A stretch of 37,979 nt of DNA from Beijerinckiaceae bacterium (GCA_947453155.1 CANGFE010000022.1:1-37979); one strand, 5' to 3'; shown: positions 24,618-34,091, numbered from the stretch's first letter. Made by a program: numbers and translations. The notes: generated from the letters alone by a model not told the origin.

Positions 24618-27600
24618 ATGACGAAGTCAGTGTCCTGGCATGCAATTCACGGCGCTCCTGACGCGCGCGAAGCCGCGCGCGTGGCGGCGCGTCGCGCGGG
24701 CTTGAGCCTCGGCGATTGGCTGGATGACGCTTTTCAGGCCAAAGCGCGCGACCTTGGCATTGAAATCGATGATCTCACCGATGACGAAAAGATTGAGAGC
24801 ATCAGCGAAAGACTGACCGAGGCCACGCGCAAAGTGGAGCCGCGCCGTCGTCGTGAGGATGTGACGCCACGTCCGCGCACCACACGCTTTGATATTCTCG
24901 ATGCCGCAACGCGACGACTTGATGGCGATGACGATGACGCCACACAAGATGTGGCGCGTCGCATTGCTGAAATCGAAGAATTGCTAATCGCGCGCGCCAT
25001 TCCTAAAAAAACCTCGCGCACAGAAACAAACCAAGCCCCCAAGGCATCGCAGATTGATGGGCAATTGGCCCGCATTGCGGCGCGACTGCGCGATGAAACG
25101 CCAGAGCCCGCACGCCGCACGAGCCCCTCGCAAGAGGTCGTGACCTTGCGTCGACAGGTGAGTGAACTGGCTCGCAATGTCGAGACCATGGCGAATAAGA
25201 GCATTACGCCAGCCCTAAAAGATTTGGTCGGCAAGATTGATGAATCTCGCGCCGCAGGTGTGAGCGAAGCCGCGCTCTCTCCCATTGTGGCTCTGCTTGT
25301 TGATATGCAAAGCGCCATCCATCATGCGCCAGCCCAAATGGCGCGTGCTTTGAGTGATGAGATTGCGGTCATCAACCAGCGCCTCGACCATATGGCCGAG
25401 AGCGGTGTCGATACGATGGCTTTCACTTTGCTGCGCCAGCAAGTCGAAGCCTTGGCGCGCAGCATGTCGGAAATCTCGTCCCGCATGGCCAAGCAAGATC
25501 AGCTGGAACAGCAAATCCGCACCCTCACCGCGCGCGTTGAAGAGCTGGCCTCTGTCCCGCGTGAAATCGCCGACCGCCTAATCGAATTGGTGGAAGGCAT
25601 GCGCCGCTCCATCGAGCGACTTGATTCCAGCCCCGCGCTGCGCGCTTTGGAAAAGCGCGTCGAAGAGGCGATGCGCAATCAGGGTGATGTGCCCCCTGTC
25701 GTGGAACATGTGCTGACCGACATGCGCCGCTCCATCGATGCTTTGGCCGAACATCCGGTTCTGGCCAGCATCCAGAAACGCATGGCCGATCTCGCGCAAA
25801 AAAGCGATCACTTCCCCCAACACGTCATCGAGACTTTGACGCAGTTGCGCCAATCGATTGAGCGTATGGAGCGCAATCCGGCGCTCGCAGCTCTGGAAGA
25901 AAAACTGCAGGACCTGTCCAGCCGTGCAGCGCCTACCAATTCGGCACTCACAGAAAGCCTGTCGGAAATCCGCATCTCGATTGAGCGACTGGCCGCCAAT
26001 GCGGGGCTGCGTGGCAACAGCGACCATTTGCAGCGTCTGGAGACGATTGAACAGCGCGTCACGCAAATTGCCGAAAAGCTCGACACGCCGCCTTTCCTGC
26101 AAAAATTCGAAACCTTACATCGCGAATTTCTGGATCGTCTCGACCGAGCCAAAGGCGGCATGAGCGAAGATCAGGCCTCGACCATTCTCGCCCGTGTGGG
26201 CGAATTGCGTGAAGCTTTGGCACAACCGGCATCCACGCGGCTGGAAGATCTCGTCGCCCAACTCAGCGCCAAAGTGGAGCGCGTGAGCGGTGCAGGCGCT
26301 CCCGATCCGCGCGCCATACATGTGATCGAAAACCAATTGTCGCGCATTTCGGAGCGGCTTGAACGCAATGGCGGCTCGGTCGACGCGATTGACACGATTG
26401 AGCGCAGCATCAGCGATGTCGTGGCACAAATTGCCAGCACGCGCCAAGGCACCTCTCAGGTCAATGAGACGCAGATCGTGCGCGAAGAGCGCACACATGC
26501 GACGCTGAACGCCGTGCATGAAACGCTGGAAAAGATTGTTGACCGTCTGGCCATGCTGGAAACTGATGTCGGCAGCTTGCGCAAACGCGAGCCCGAGGCA
26601 ACGGCAACCGAGGCGCCGCCGACGCAAGACCCAGTTGATGCACCTGCGCCTGTGCCTGCGGCAGAGATCGCACCTGATCTTCAAAAAGCACCTACGCCCG
26701 AGCCTGTGGCTCTGCCATCGCTCACACAAAAAGCGCCGGAAATTCTCATTGAACCCGGCACCGGCTTTTCACCGCCCGCCTTGACGCGAGACACATCTTC
26801 GCCATCGGCAGAGCGCCAAGAGCTCGCCATGGATATTGAAGAGCCACGTGCGGCGAAAGCGAGTTTCATTGCAGCGGCACGCCGCGCTACGCAGATCAGT
26901 GGCTCACCGCCACCGCCCGTGCGCCATGATGATGAAGCGACACTCGCGCGGGCCCGCGCCCGTGCTGCCGCCGAATCTTTGCAAGAAAACAGCAATGAGC
27001 GCGTCGCTGACACAATCCGCAAGACGGTCTATGGCTGCACCGCACTTGCTCTCATTCTGGCAGGCTGGCAATTTGCGCAAGGTCCCAAGCGCCCGCGTGC
27101 GGCGGCCCAAGCAGCAATGGAAATGTCGGCAACGCCGCTAGGCACCCGTGCCCTTGTCGCTGATGCCACAACCACTGCATCCGATCTCATTCAAGCGACA
27201 CCGACCCGCAGCCGCTCGACCGAAGACTTGTTGCTGGAGCTCGCACAAAACGGCCAAGCGGCTGCGCAGCATGAAATGGGCACGCGCCTGCTTGAAGGGC
27301 GCAATATGCCGCGCGATCCCGCGCAAGCGCTCAATTGGTTTCGCAAATCAGCCGAACAAAATTATGCGCCGGCCCAATATCGCCTCGGCACTTTATTTGA
27401 AAAAGGCATCGGCGTAACCGCTGACAGCAAAGATGCTGCTCTATGGTATGGCCGCGCGGCAGAAGCGGGCCATGTGCGCGCCATGCATAATCTGGGCGTC
27501 TTGCTGGCCGATGGCATTGACGGCAAGCCCGATTATGTCGGTGCGGCGCGTCTTTTCCGCAAAGCTGCGGAACATGGTCTGCGCGACAGCCAATATAATC

Positions 27601-27899
27601 TGGCCGTGCTGCACACACGCGGGCTTGGCGTCGAAAATAATCTGGTCGAGGCCTATAAGTGGTATTCTCTCGCCGGCAAGCAAGGCGATGCAGATGCTGA
27701 ATTGAAGCGCGATGAAATTGCCCAACGCCTGCAGCCACGCCAATTGGGTGAAGCGCGCAAAGCAACCGATGGTTTTGCGCAAGTCACGCCAGACCCGACC
27801 ATCAATGAGCCCGCATCAATCGAAACATTGGTCAGCGTCAATCCGCCTGCTGCTGAACCGCGCAACAAGGGCGGCGAGCGCGTGACTCTGTTGCAATGA
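24618..27899 (+). CDS. podJ: PodJ-like polar localization protein with coiled coils and Sel1 repeats
   Basis: A single-pass membrane protein of about 1093 residues. The N-terminal motif SWHAIHGAPDAREAARVAAR followed by AGLSLGDWLDDAF is typical of PodJ-like proteins. Residues about 50-660 are mostly coiled coil and include three exact 41-residue repeats (328-450) beginning MRRSIERLDSSPAL, MRRSIDALAEHPVL and LRQSIERMERNPAL, with a fourth partial copy IRISIERLAANAGL. A Pro/Glu/Ala-rich linker, one transmembrane helix (VYGCTALALILAGWQFA, about 803-822) and four Sel1-like repeats (about 872-1030, e.g. QALNWFRKSAEQNYAPAQYRLGTLFEKGIGV) follow in the periplasmic part. PodJ marks a cell pole and recruits envelope and signalling proteins. 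The ATG at 24618 is preferred over a TTG at 24594, which has no better ribosome site. Confidence 0.85.
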   Translation: MTKSVSWHAIHGAPDAREAARVAARRAGLSLGDWLDDAFQAKARDLGIEIDDLTDDEKIESISERLTEATRKVEPRRRREDVTPRPRTTRFDILDAATRRLDGDDDDATQDVARRIAEIEELLIARAIPKKTSRTETNQAPKASQIDGQLARIAARLRDETPEPARRTSPSQEVVTLRRQVSELARNVETMANKSITPALKDLVGKIDESRAAGVSEAALSPIVALLVDMQSAIHHAPAQMARALSDEIAVINQRLDHMAESGVDTMAFTLLRQQVEALARSMSEISSRMAKQDQLEQQIRTLTARVEELASVPREIADRLIELVEGMRRSIERLDSSPALRALEKRVEEAMRNQGDVPPVVEHVLTDMRRSIDALAEHPVLASIQKRMADLAQKSDHFPQHVIETLTQLRQSIERMERNPALAALEEKLQDLSSRAAPTNSALTESLSEIRISIERLAANAGLRGNSDHLQRLETIEQRVTQIAEKLDTPPFLQKFETLHREFLDRLDRAKGGMSEDQASTILARVGELREALAQPASTRLEDLVAQLSAKVERVSGAGAPDPRAIHVIENQLSRISERLERNGGSVDAIDTIERSISDVVAQIASTRQGTSQVNETQIVREERTHATLNAVHETLEKIVDRLAMLETDVGSLRKREPEATATEAPPTQDPVDAPAPVPAAEIAPDLQKAPTPEPVALPSLTQKAPEILIEPGTGFSPPALTRDTSSPSAERQELAMDIEEPRAAKASFIAAARRATQISGSPPPPVRHDDEATLARARARAAAESLQENSNERVADTIRKTVYGCTALALILAGWQFAQGPKRPRAAAQAAMEMSATPLGTRALVADATTTASDLIQATPTRSRSTEDLLLELAQNGQAAAQHEMGTRLLEGRNMPRDPAQALNWFRKSAEQNYAPAQYRLGTLFEKGIGVTADSKDAALWYGRAAEAGHVRAMHNLGVLLADGIDGKPDYVGAARLFRKAAEHGLRDSQYNLAVLHTRGLGVENNLVEAYKWYSLAGKQGDADAELKRDEIAQRLQPRQLGEARKATDGFAQVTPDPTINEPASIETLVSVNPPAAEPRNKGGERVTLLQ
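25599..25967 (+). repeat. Three tandem 123-base (41-residue) repeats in the podJ-like gene
   Basis: Copies begin at 25599, 25722 and 25845 with a truncated fourth from 25968. Each starts (M/L)R(R/Q)SI(E/D) and has a Pro at about position 12 followed by (V/A)LA or ALR, then a charged helix. The exact period is visible only at the protein level; nucleotide identity is partial, so the repeats are old. Confidence 0.8.
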
Positions 27900-28384
27900 C
27901 GCAGACCGAAACATCCCCATCAAACATGCCGGTTTCCGCTTTGCTGTTGGGCGCTGCGGGACTGATTCCATTTTTCGGGCTTGCGATCTGGCAGGGCCGC
28001 GTGAGCGATGAATTGCTCGCAGATCGCCTGATCCTCGCTTACGTCTTTTATGCCGCCTCCATTCTGTCCTTCTTGGGCGGTATTGGCTGGGGCCTTGCGA
28101 TGAGCGAGGAAGACCCCATGCAGCGTGGCCTTTCTTTCAGCATTTCCACCGTGCCCTCATTGGTGGGCTGGGCTGCGGCCTTCATCAATGTGCAAAATCT
28201 CGCCTTCTCGCTCGGCATTCTGGGTGCCGCTTTTATCTTGCAAGGCTTTTGGGATTTTTATCTCGTGCAAACAGAACGCGCGCCACGCTGGTTCGCGCCA
28301 TTGCGCCTCGGCCTGACCATTGCCGTGATCGCATCCATGGCGATCCTCTGGTTCACACAGGCTGATTTCTCAGGCCTCGCCTAG
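27896..28384 (+). CDS. DUF3429 membrane protein
   Basis: A 162-residue inner membrane protein with about five hydrophobic helices, containing LILAYVFYAASILSFLGGIGWGLAM and a QGFWDFYLVQTERAPRWFAPLRLGLT signature characteristic of DUF3429. No function is known for the family. Its ATG overlaps the podJ-like stop by four bases (ATGA), so it is translationally coupled to that gene, and it ends with a four-base overlap with the convergent pdeM gene. The coupling suggests a shared envelope role, but this is inference. Confidence 0.85.
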   Translation: MTQTETSPSNMPVSALLLGAAGLIPFFGLAIWQGRVSDELLADRLILAYVFYAASILSFLGGIGWGLAMSEEDPMQRGLSFSISTVPSLVGWAAAFINVQNLAFSLGILGAAFILQGFWDFYLVQTERAPRWFAPLRLGLTIAVIASMAILWFTQADFSGLA

Positions 28385-29073
28385 TCCGCATAGCATTGCT
28401 CCAACGCGACCGAATAAATGCGGTCGCGACCAAGCACATGGGCATGCGGTGCACGAGCGCGAAACAGCGGCGCAAAAGCTTCATCGCGCAGATTAAGCCC
28501 GCCAGCATAAGCCCCAAATGCCGGCAAGATGCAGCGAGAGCCATCACTCACGAAACAACGTCGCCGCAAACTGCCGCGCTTGGTGACAACCCGCGCGACG
28601 GGATGAAGATGACCTGCCACTTCGCCATGCGCCTCGCCTGACTGCGGCTCATGGCGCAAGATCAGCGCACCGATGCGAATTTCATCCATCGTTTCACCCG
28701 CCAGACCTTGCGGTGGTGCGGGATCATGATTGCCTGAAATCCAAACCCATATGCGATCTTGCTGCATATCGACGAGTTTCTTCCGCTCGGCATCTGCAAG
28801 ACGCTCGGCCGCTTGCGCATCATGAAAAGAATCGCCCAGAGCAATCACGCGCTGCGGATTGTAATGATCGAGCACGCGACGCAAATGCATCAAGGTTGCA
28901 ACCGTGTCATAGGGCGGCAGCAACATGCCGCGACGGGCAAAGCTAGAACCTTTTTCAAGATGCAAATCGGACACGATGATGCTGCGCGTCCCACCATGCC
29001 AAAGCGCGCCCGACGGATCGGCGACACAGGTCTCGCCTGCGATCAAAATCTCTTGCCCATTGCCGATGATCAC
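28381..29073 (-). CDS. pdeM: Ligase-associated DNA damage response endonuclease PdeM
   Basis: A 230-residue calcineurin-like metallophosphoesterase. Metal-binding motifs appear in order: SDLHLEKGSSFARRG (Asp36, His38), ALGDSFHD, ISGNHDPAP and GEVAGHLHPVARV. The family is a manganese-dependent DNA endonuclease encoded with an Lhr-type helicase, an ATP-dependent ligase and a beta-lactamase-fold exonuclease. Its ATG overlaps the helicase stop by four bases (ATGA), so the two are coupled. In this genome the ligase and exonuclease lie about 4 kb away. The product is predicted to be cytoplasmic. Confidence 0.93.
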   Translation of the reverse strand: MIIGNGQEILIAGETCVADPSGALWHGGTRSIIVSDLHLEKGSSFARRGMLLPPYDTVATLMHLRRVLDHYNPQRVIALGDSFHDAQAAERLADAERKKLVDMQQDRIWVWISGNHDPAPPQGLAGETMDEIRIGALILRHEPQSGEAHGEVAGHLHPVARVVTKRGSLRRRCFVSDGSRCILPAFGAYAGGLNLRDEAFAPLFRARAPHAHVLGRDRIYSVALEQCYAD

Positions 29074-31649
29074 GCGCCTGCTTCCTCAACCAGCATGGCG
29101 GCAGCTTCCGCCAAAATCTCATCCTGCGCTTGGCCGTACACGGGCTCACGCCCGATTTCCAGCAAGATCGGCACAGCCAGCGGCGAAACGCGCTCAAGGT
29201 CCTTATGGATGATATGGCCCCGCACACGCGCCAACATGTCGGCAAGCCGCGCCAGATCAAGCAGACCCGTTGCTGCATCATCACGCGCGGCTTGTAGCAG
29301 AATGTGATCGGGCTCGTGTCGGCGTAAAACATCATAGACGAGATCGGTCGAGATGGTGACCTGTTTGCCGCTCTTTTCCTTACCCGGAAAACGCCGCTCG
29401 ATGAGGCCAGAGATCACCGCACATTGCCGGAATGTGCGCTTCATCAAGGCGGATTCCTGCAACCATTCTTCGAGATCATCGCCCAGCATATCTTGCGCGA
29501 AAAGATCCTCGAGACTGACCAGATTTTTTTCAATCCGCGTGCCGATATCAGACAGGCTCCAGACAGCCAGAGCATATTCATTGGCAACGAACCCTTGCGG
29601 CTTCAATCCCAAGCGCTCCATGCGCCGCGTCAACAACATGCCCAATGTCTGATGCGCGAGACGCCCTTCAAACGGATAGGCAACGAGATAATGACGCCCG
29701 GCACGAGGGAATGTCTCGACGAGAAGATCGCCCGCCCGCGGTAAGCGCGAGCGTGCGCCTTGCAACTCCAGCCAATCCTGCACTTGTTGGGGCAGATGTT
29801 TCCACGCAGCGCGATGGGCGAGAATATGGCGTACGCGATCAGCGAGATAAGTCGAGAGCGGGAATTTACCGCCGGCATAAGAAGGAACTTTCGGCTCGTC
29901 GGAACGCGCGCGTCTGACCAGCGCCTCATTTTCGACAATGCCTTGCAGCGCGAGAATCTCGCCGCCAAAAAGAAATGTGTCGCCGGGCGCGAGTGTTTCG
30001 AGAAAATATTCTTCAATCTCGCCGAGCACGCGCCCACCGCGCCGCAGCGGTCCCGTATAAGCCGCGGGGCCAGCACTCGCCGCTGCCAATTTGGTGGGGG
30101 CATAAAGCGTGCCGAAACGCGTTTGTGCTGCTCCCCCGCGCGGCGCTGAGGGGCGGCCATGAACAAGGCGCACTTTCAGCATTTCGGATTCGACAATCGT
30201 GCCGACATTCATCCGGTAGCTTTGCGCCACATTGCCATTGGCCACACGCCAGAGCCCGTCTTGATTGCGCTTGATCTTGGCAAAGCGATCATAGGTTTTC
30301 AGCGCATAGCCACCCGTGGCCACAAATTCGAGCGCCGCATCAAATATTGCGCGCGTCAGATCGGCATAGGGCGCGGCAGAACGCACTTCATCGAAGAGCC
30401 GATCCGCATCGAAGGGCGCGGCACAGGCCATGCCGAGAATATGCTGGCACAAGACATCAAGCGCGCCTGTGCGGGCCGGTGGCGTATCCTGCGCGCCTTC
30501 ACGCGCTGCTTCAATCGCTGCGACACATTCGAGCACCTCGAAGCGATTGGAGGGCACAAGCAAAGCGCGTGAGGGTTCATCCAACCGATGATTGGCACGG
30601 CCAATACGCTGCGCCAGACGGCTCGCCCCTTTGGGCGCACCCATATTGATCACAAGATCAACCGCGCCCCAATCAATGCCGAGATCGAGCGTGGAGGTGC
30701 AGACTACAGCGCGCAATTTGCCCTGCGCCATAGCCTCTTCCACACGGCGGCGCTGGCTCGCATCGAGTGAGCCATGATGCAGAGCAATCGACAAATTGTC
30801 ATCATTGATGCGCCAGAGCTGCTGGAAAATGGCTTCCGCCTGCGCGCGCGTATTGACGAAGATGAGGGTCGTCGTGGCGCCCTTGATGCGCTCATAAACT
30901 TCGCGCACCGCATGCGTGCCGCCATGGCCTGACCAAGGTAGACGCTCGCGCGTATCAAGCATGGAGAGATCAGCCGCAGCACCGGGGGGTGCAATAACGA
31001 GCCCGGATTTGGCGGGAGGGGCGACAATCCAGCGGCGCAATTCATCGGGCTCGCGCACGGTGGCAGACAATCCCGTGACGCGCATGGCGGGCGCGATGGC
31101 GCGCAGACGGGCCAGATCAAGCGCCAGCATATCACCGCGTTTGGATGTCACCAGAGCGTGCAATTCATCCAGCACCACGCGGCGCAGAGATGAGAACAAA
31201 GTCAGGGAATCCGGGCTCGCCAAAAGCAGCGCGACTTGCTCAGGCGTGGTGAGAAGAATCTGCGGCGGGTCGCGCCGCTGGCGTTGGCGCTTCGAGGCTG
31301 ATGTATCGCCGGTGCGCGTTTCTATACGCAGACGCAGTTTCATTTCTTGCGCAGGAATTTCCAGATTGCGCGCCACATCGACGGCCAGAGCCTTCAAAGG
31401 CGAGATATAAAGCGTGTGCAGGCCGGGGCCTTCGGGCGCATTGCTTTTTTGCGCACTCAATTCAATGAGCGAGGGCAGAAAACCTGCCAGAGTTTTGCCG
31501 GCCCCCGTCGGTGCAATCAGCAAAACATCTTCGCCCTCTTGCGCATGGCGCAGCAATTCCAATTGGTGATCGCGCACGCGCCATCCGCGCGCGTCAAACC
31601 AATCGGTGAAGCGTTGAGGCAGGAGAGGCGTTTTTACTTTTTGGCGCAC
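29070..31649 (-). CDS. Ligase-associated DNA damage response DEXH helicase (Lhr-core type)
   Basis: An 859-residue SF2 helicase. Motifs: Walker A APTGAGKTLAGFLPSL (Lys52), TLYISPLKALAVDVARNL (Ia), ILLTTPEQVALLLASPDS, VVLDELHAL (DEXH), VTGLSATV (III), TLIFVNTRAQAEAIFQQLW, VVCTSTLDLGIDWGAVDLVI (V) and QRIGRANHRLDEPSRALLV (VI), followed by the Lhr winged-helix and DUF4145-like C-terminal core (to about 855). Such enzymes unwind RNA:DNA and DNA duplexes 3'-5'. It begins with GTG nine bases after the stop of the upstream methyltransferase gene and is coupled to pdeM downstream. The ribosome site is weak, so coupling to the upstream gene may matter. Confidence 0.93.
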   Translation of the reverse strand: MRQKVKTPLLPQRFTDWFDARGWRVRDHQLELLRHAQEGEDVLLIAPTGAGKTLAGFLPSLIELSAQKSNAPEGPGLHTLYISPLKALAVDVARNLEIPAQEMKLRLRIETRTGDTSASKRQRQRRDPPQILLTTPEQVALLLASPDSLTLFSSLRRVVLDELHALVTSKRGDMLALDLARLRAIAPAMRVTGLSATVREPDELRRWIVAPPAKSGLVIAPPGAAADLSMLDTRERLPWSGHGGTHAVREVYERIKGATTTLIFVNTRAQAEAIFQQLWRINDDNLSIALHHGSLDASQRRRVEEAMAQGKLRAVVCTSTLDLGIDWGAVDLVINMGAPKGASRLAQRIGRANHRLDEPSRALLVPSNRFEVLECVAAIEAAREGAQDTPPARTGALDVLCQHILGMACAAPFDADRLFDEVRSAAPYADLTRAIFDAALEFVATGGYALKTYDRFAKIKRNQDGLWRVANGNVAQSYRMNVGTIVESEMLKVRLVHGRPSAPRGGAAQTRFGTLYAPTKLAAASAGPAAYTGPLRRGGRVLGEIEEYFLETLAPGDTFLFGGEILALQGIVENEALVRRARSDEPKVPSYAGGKFPLSTYLADRVRHILAHRAAWKHLPQQVQDWLELQGARSRLPRAGDLLVETFPRAGRHYLVAYPFEGRLAHQTLGMLLTRRMERLGLKPQGFVANEYALAVWSLSDIGTRIEKNLVSLEDLFAQDMLGDDLEEWLQESALMKRTFRQCAVISGLIERRFPGKEKSGKQVTISTDLVYDVLRRHEPDHILLQAARDDAATGLLDLARLADMLARVRGHIIHKDLERVSPLAVPILLEIGREPVYGQAQDEILAEAAAMLVEEAGA

Positions 31650-31658
31650 AGCGACAAA

Positions 31659-32573
31659 CTAGAGCGCAAGCAGCACCACGGAAAGGCCCGGCACAGGCTG
31701 TCCGCGGTCTTGGCGCACAGACACTTCGTCACATGAGGCCAGCGCAAAGCCATGCGACGCCGCCAAACGCGCGACATAGGCGGGCGTATGAGCATAGCGC
31801 AAATCTTCGCCCAAGCGATAATCGCCCTCGGCTCCGCGCTGGAGTGTGAAAGCGAAAATGGCTTGGTCTTTCACCACGCGGCGCACGGCGCCGAAAATCG
31901 CGTCGAGCGCGCCGCAATAGACAAAGACATCGGCCGCGACAACGAGATCAGCACCGGCAGGCGCACGCCCCTTCAGAAAGTCGAGCAGATCCGCCGCCTC
32001 AACCTCTGCATAAACACCACTCGCGCGCGCTTTTGCGGCCATGGCGGGGGCGAGATCAACACCTGCGATCTGATCACACAGGTCAGCCATTTCCTTGGCC
32101 ATCAAACCCGTGCCGCAGCCCAAATCCAGCGCCTGTGCAAAACGGCGCGCGGGTGCTGCACGCGTGATGGCTTCGCGCAAAACGCTCGGGGCACGATAAG
32201 CCAAATCTTTGACGAGATGCGTTTCAAACCGCGCCGCATATTGATCGAAAAGATCGCGCACATAGGCTTGCGGCGGCTGTGCAGGTTGATCAGCCGCACC
32301 CAAACGCGCCAAGCGCAAACGCGCACCTTGCGAATCCGCAGGATCATGCGCGAGCGCCTGCGCAAAGGCTTCAGCAGCGGCGGCGGTCTCACCCAATTCT
32401 TCGCGCGACTCACCCAAGGCAAACCAAGCAGGCGCCCATGTCGGGGCGATTTCGAGCGTTTGCTGCAAGAGATCGCTCGCCGCCACATGATCGCCCTCAG
32501 CCGCCGCACCGCGCGCATAATCATAGCGACGGTCGGCAGCCAAATGGCCAGATGAGCGAAGAACAGGTGTCAT
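31659..32573 (-). CDS. TPR-containing class I SAM-dependent methyltransferase
   Basis: A 304-residue cytoplasmic protein. The N-terminal 90 residues carry about two tetratricopeptide repeats (YDYARGAAAEGDHVAASDLLQ and APAWFALGESREELGETAAA). A class I methyltransferase domain follows from about 125, with motif I ALDLGCGTGLMAKEMA, the acidic loop GVDLAPAMAAKA and VVAADVFVYCGAL. The substrate is unknown; TPR fusions usually bind protein partners. It sits nine bases upstream of the Lhr-type helicase and is probably in the same transcript, which is not part of the usual repair cluster. It is divergent from the DUF952/pyrD pair. Confidence 0.87.
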   Translation of the reverse strand: MTPVLRSSGHLAADRRYDYARGAAAEGDHVAASDLLQQTLEIAPTWAPAWFALGESREELGETAAAAEAFAQALAHDPADSQGARLRLARLGAADQPAQPPQAYVRDLFDQYAARFETHLVKDLAYRAPSVLREAITRAAPARRFAQALDLGCGTGLMAKEMADLCDQIAGVDLAPAMAAKARASGVYAEVEAADLLDFLKGRAPAGADLVVAADVFVYCGALDAIFGAVRRVVKDQAIFAFTLQRGAEGDYRLGEDLRYAHTPAYVARLAASHGFALASCDEVSVRQDRGQPVPGLSVVLLAL

Positions 32574-32670
32574 GGCCTGTTTTCAACGATGGAAAGGCGG
32601 GAGCGTCAAGGCCCATGCTTGCTACCCGCCCCCTACCCCGCTAGCTTCGCGCCGAATTGGAGCCTTCACC

Positions 32671-33015
32671 TTGACCCTGATTTATAAAATCGCCCCCAAA
32701 AGCCTCTGGGATGAAGCCGTCGCCCAAGGCGCTTTCACCGGCGCGCCGGTCGATCTGGCCGATGGCTATATTCATTTCTCGACCGCCGAACAGACGCGCG
32801 AGACGGCGGCCAAATATTTTGTCGGGCAGAACGATCTCGTGCTGGCGGTGATCGACGCAGAACGCCTCGGCGACAAGCTCAAATGGGAGCCCTCGCGCGG
32901 TGGCGCGCTCTTTCCCCATCTCTATCGCACGCTCGCCATGGATGAAGTGCTGAGCGTCCATCCGCTGCCGATGAAAAGCGATGGCATGCATGAGTTCGGA
33001 GATCTTTTGACATGA
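32671..33015 (+). CDS. DUF952 domain protein
   Basis: A protein of about 114 residues of the DUF952 family, with the signatures YKIAPKSLWDEAVAQGAFTG, DGYIHFSTAEQTRETAAKYF and FPHLYRTLAMDEV. Family function is unknown, although the fold resembles ADP-ribosyl-processing or toxin-like domains. The TTG at 32671 lies eight bases after GGAG and gives the normal N-terminus MTLIYKIAP; the open frame back to 32572 would add a Pro-rich stretch that overlaps the divergent gene's promoter. It overlaps pyrD by four bases, so the two genes are translationally coupled, an arrangement common in Hyphomicrobiales. Confidence 0.85.
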   Translation: MTLIYKIAPKSLWDEAVAQGAFTGAPVDLADGYIHFSTAEQTRETAAKYFVGQNDLVLAVIDAERLGDKLKWEPSRGGALFPHLYRTLAMDEVLSVHPLPMKSDGMHEFGDLLT

Positions 33016-34091
33016 CAGGTCTGGTCAATCTGCTCACGCGACCGCTTCTCTTCGCGATGGATCCCGAACAAGCCCATGGCTTCACCATTGGTGCTTTGAA
33101 GAATCTGCCACTGCCCAATCTCGCACAGCATGATCCGCTGCTCGCGGTCGAAGCCTTTGGCCTGCATTTTCCAGCGCCCCTTGGCATGGCGCCGGGTTTT
33201 GACAAGGGCGGCGATGTGCCCGATCCGCTGCTGCGTCTGGGCTTCAGCCATGTGGAAGTTGGCACAATCACGCCATTGCCCCAGCCCGGCAACCCAAAAC
33301 CGCGCCTGTTTCGCTTGGCTGAAGATGAAGCTGTCATCAATCGCTTCGGCTTTAATAGCGAAGGCCATGCGATTGTTCATGCACGTTTGACGGCACGCAA
33401 AGGGCGCGGCGGCATTGTCGGCGTGAATGTCGGCGCCAATAAAGAAAGCGATGATCGCGCGGGCGATTACGCCAAGGGCATTCGCGCCTTTGCCGATGTG
33501 GCTGATTATTTCACGATCAATATTTCCTCGCCCAACACGCCGGGCCTGCGCGATTTGCAACAGGCCTCAGCGCTCGACGCTTTGCTCGCCCGCGCGCTGG
33601 ATGTGCGTGATGAAATGGCCGCGCAATATGGCCGCAAGCCGATGCTTCTCAAGATTGCGCCCGATCTAACAGCCGGCGATCTCGATGACATTGTGCGCGT
33701 GGCCCGCGCCCGCAAAATGGATGGCATGATCGTCGGCAATACAACGATCACACGCCCCGATACATTGAAGAGCACACAGAAGGGCGAAGCCGGCGGACTT
33801 TCGGGCAAGCCTTTGTTCGAACTCTCGACCAAAATGCTCGCCGCCACTTATCTGCGCGTCGAAGGCCAATTCCCGATCATTGGCGTGGGCGGCATTCAAG
33901 ATGCGGCCACCGCTATGGCGAAGATCGAAGCGGGCGCGACCTTGCTGCAAGTCTATTCCATGCTGGTCTATGAAGGCCCGGGCATGGTCGGCGCGGTCCA
34001 CAAAGGCCTCGCGCATATGCTGCGTGACCGCGGCACGACGCTGGAAGCTTTGCGCGGATCAAAAGCGAAAGATTGGACGGGCGGCTTTTAA
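33012..34091 (+). CDS. pyrD: Dihydroorotate dehydrogenase (quinone), class 2
   Basis: This FMN enzyme oxidises dihydroorotate to orotate at the inner membrane, passing electrons to ubiquinone; it is the fourth step of pyrimidine synthesis. The 359-residue product has the class 2 N-terminal amphipathic helix (LVNLLTRPLLFAMDPEQAHG), APGFDKGGDVP, VGTITPLPQPGNPKPRLFRL, NRFGFNSEGH, GVNVGANKES and the active-site loop INISSPNTPGLRDLQ, where a Ser base replaces the Cys of class 1. Later motifs are LLKIAPDLT, GMIVGNTTITRP, GGLSGKPLF and GVGGIQDAATAMAKIEAGATLLQVYS. Its ATG overlaps the DUF952 stop by four bases. It converges with the DUF6460 gene, overlapping it by four bases. Confidence 0.96.
   Translation: MTGLVNLLTRPLLFAMDPEQAHGFTIGALKNLPLPNLAQHDPLLAVEAFGLHFPAPLGMAPGFDKGGDVPDPLLRLGFSHVEVGTITPLPQPGNPKPRLFRLAEDEAVINRFGFNSEGHAIVHARLTARKGRGGIVGVNVGANKESDDRAGDYAKGIRAFADVADYFTINISSPNTPGLRDLQQASALDALLARALDVRDEMAAQYGRKPMLLKIAPDLTAGDLDDIVRVARARKMDGMIVGNTTITRPDTLKSTQKGEAGGLSGKPLFELSTKMLAATYLRVEGQFPIIGVGGIQDAATAMAKIEAGATLLQVYSMLVYEGPGMVGAVHKGLAHMLRDRGTTLEALRGSKAKDWTGGF

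Noticed and set aside
24734-25318. 194-residue minus-strand frame in the podJ-like gene
   Set aside because: Ser/Arg-rich shadow of the coiled-coil coding sequence, with no ribosome site.
25599-25967. Possible recent DNA tandem repeat or recombination hotspot
   Set aside because: The 123-base period is exact but the bases differ widely between copies, so it is a protein-level repeat.
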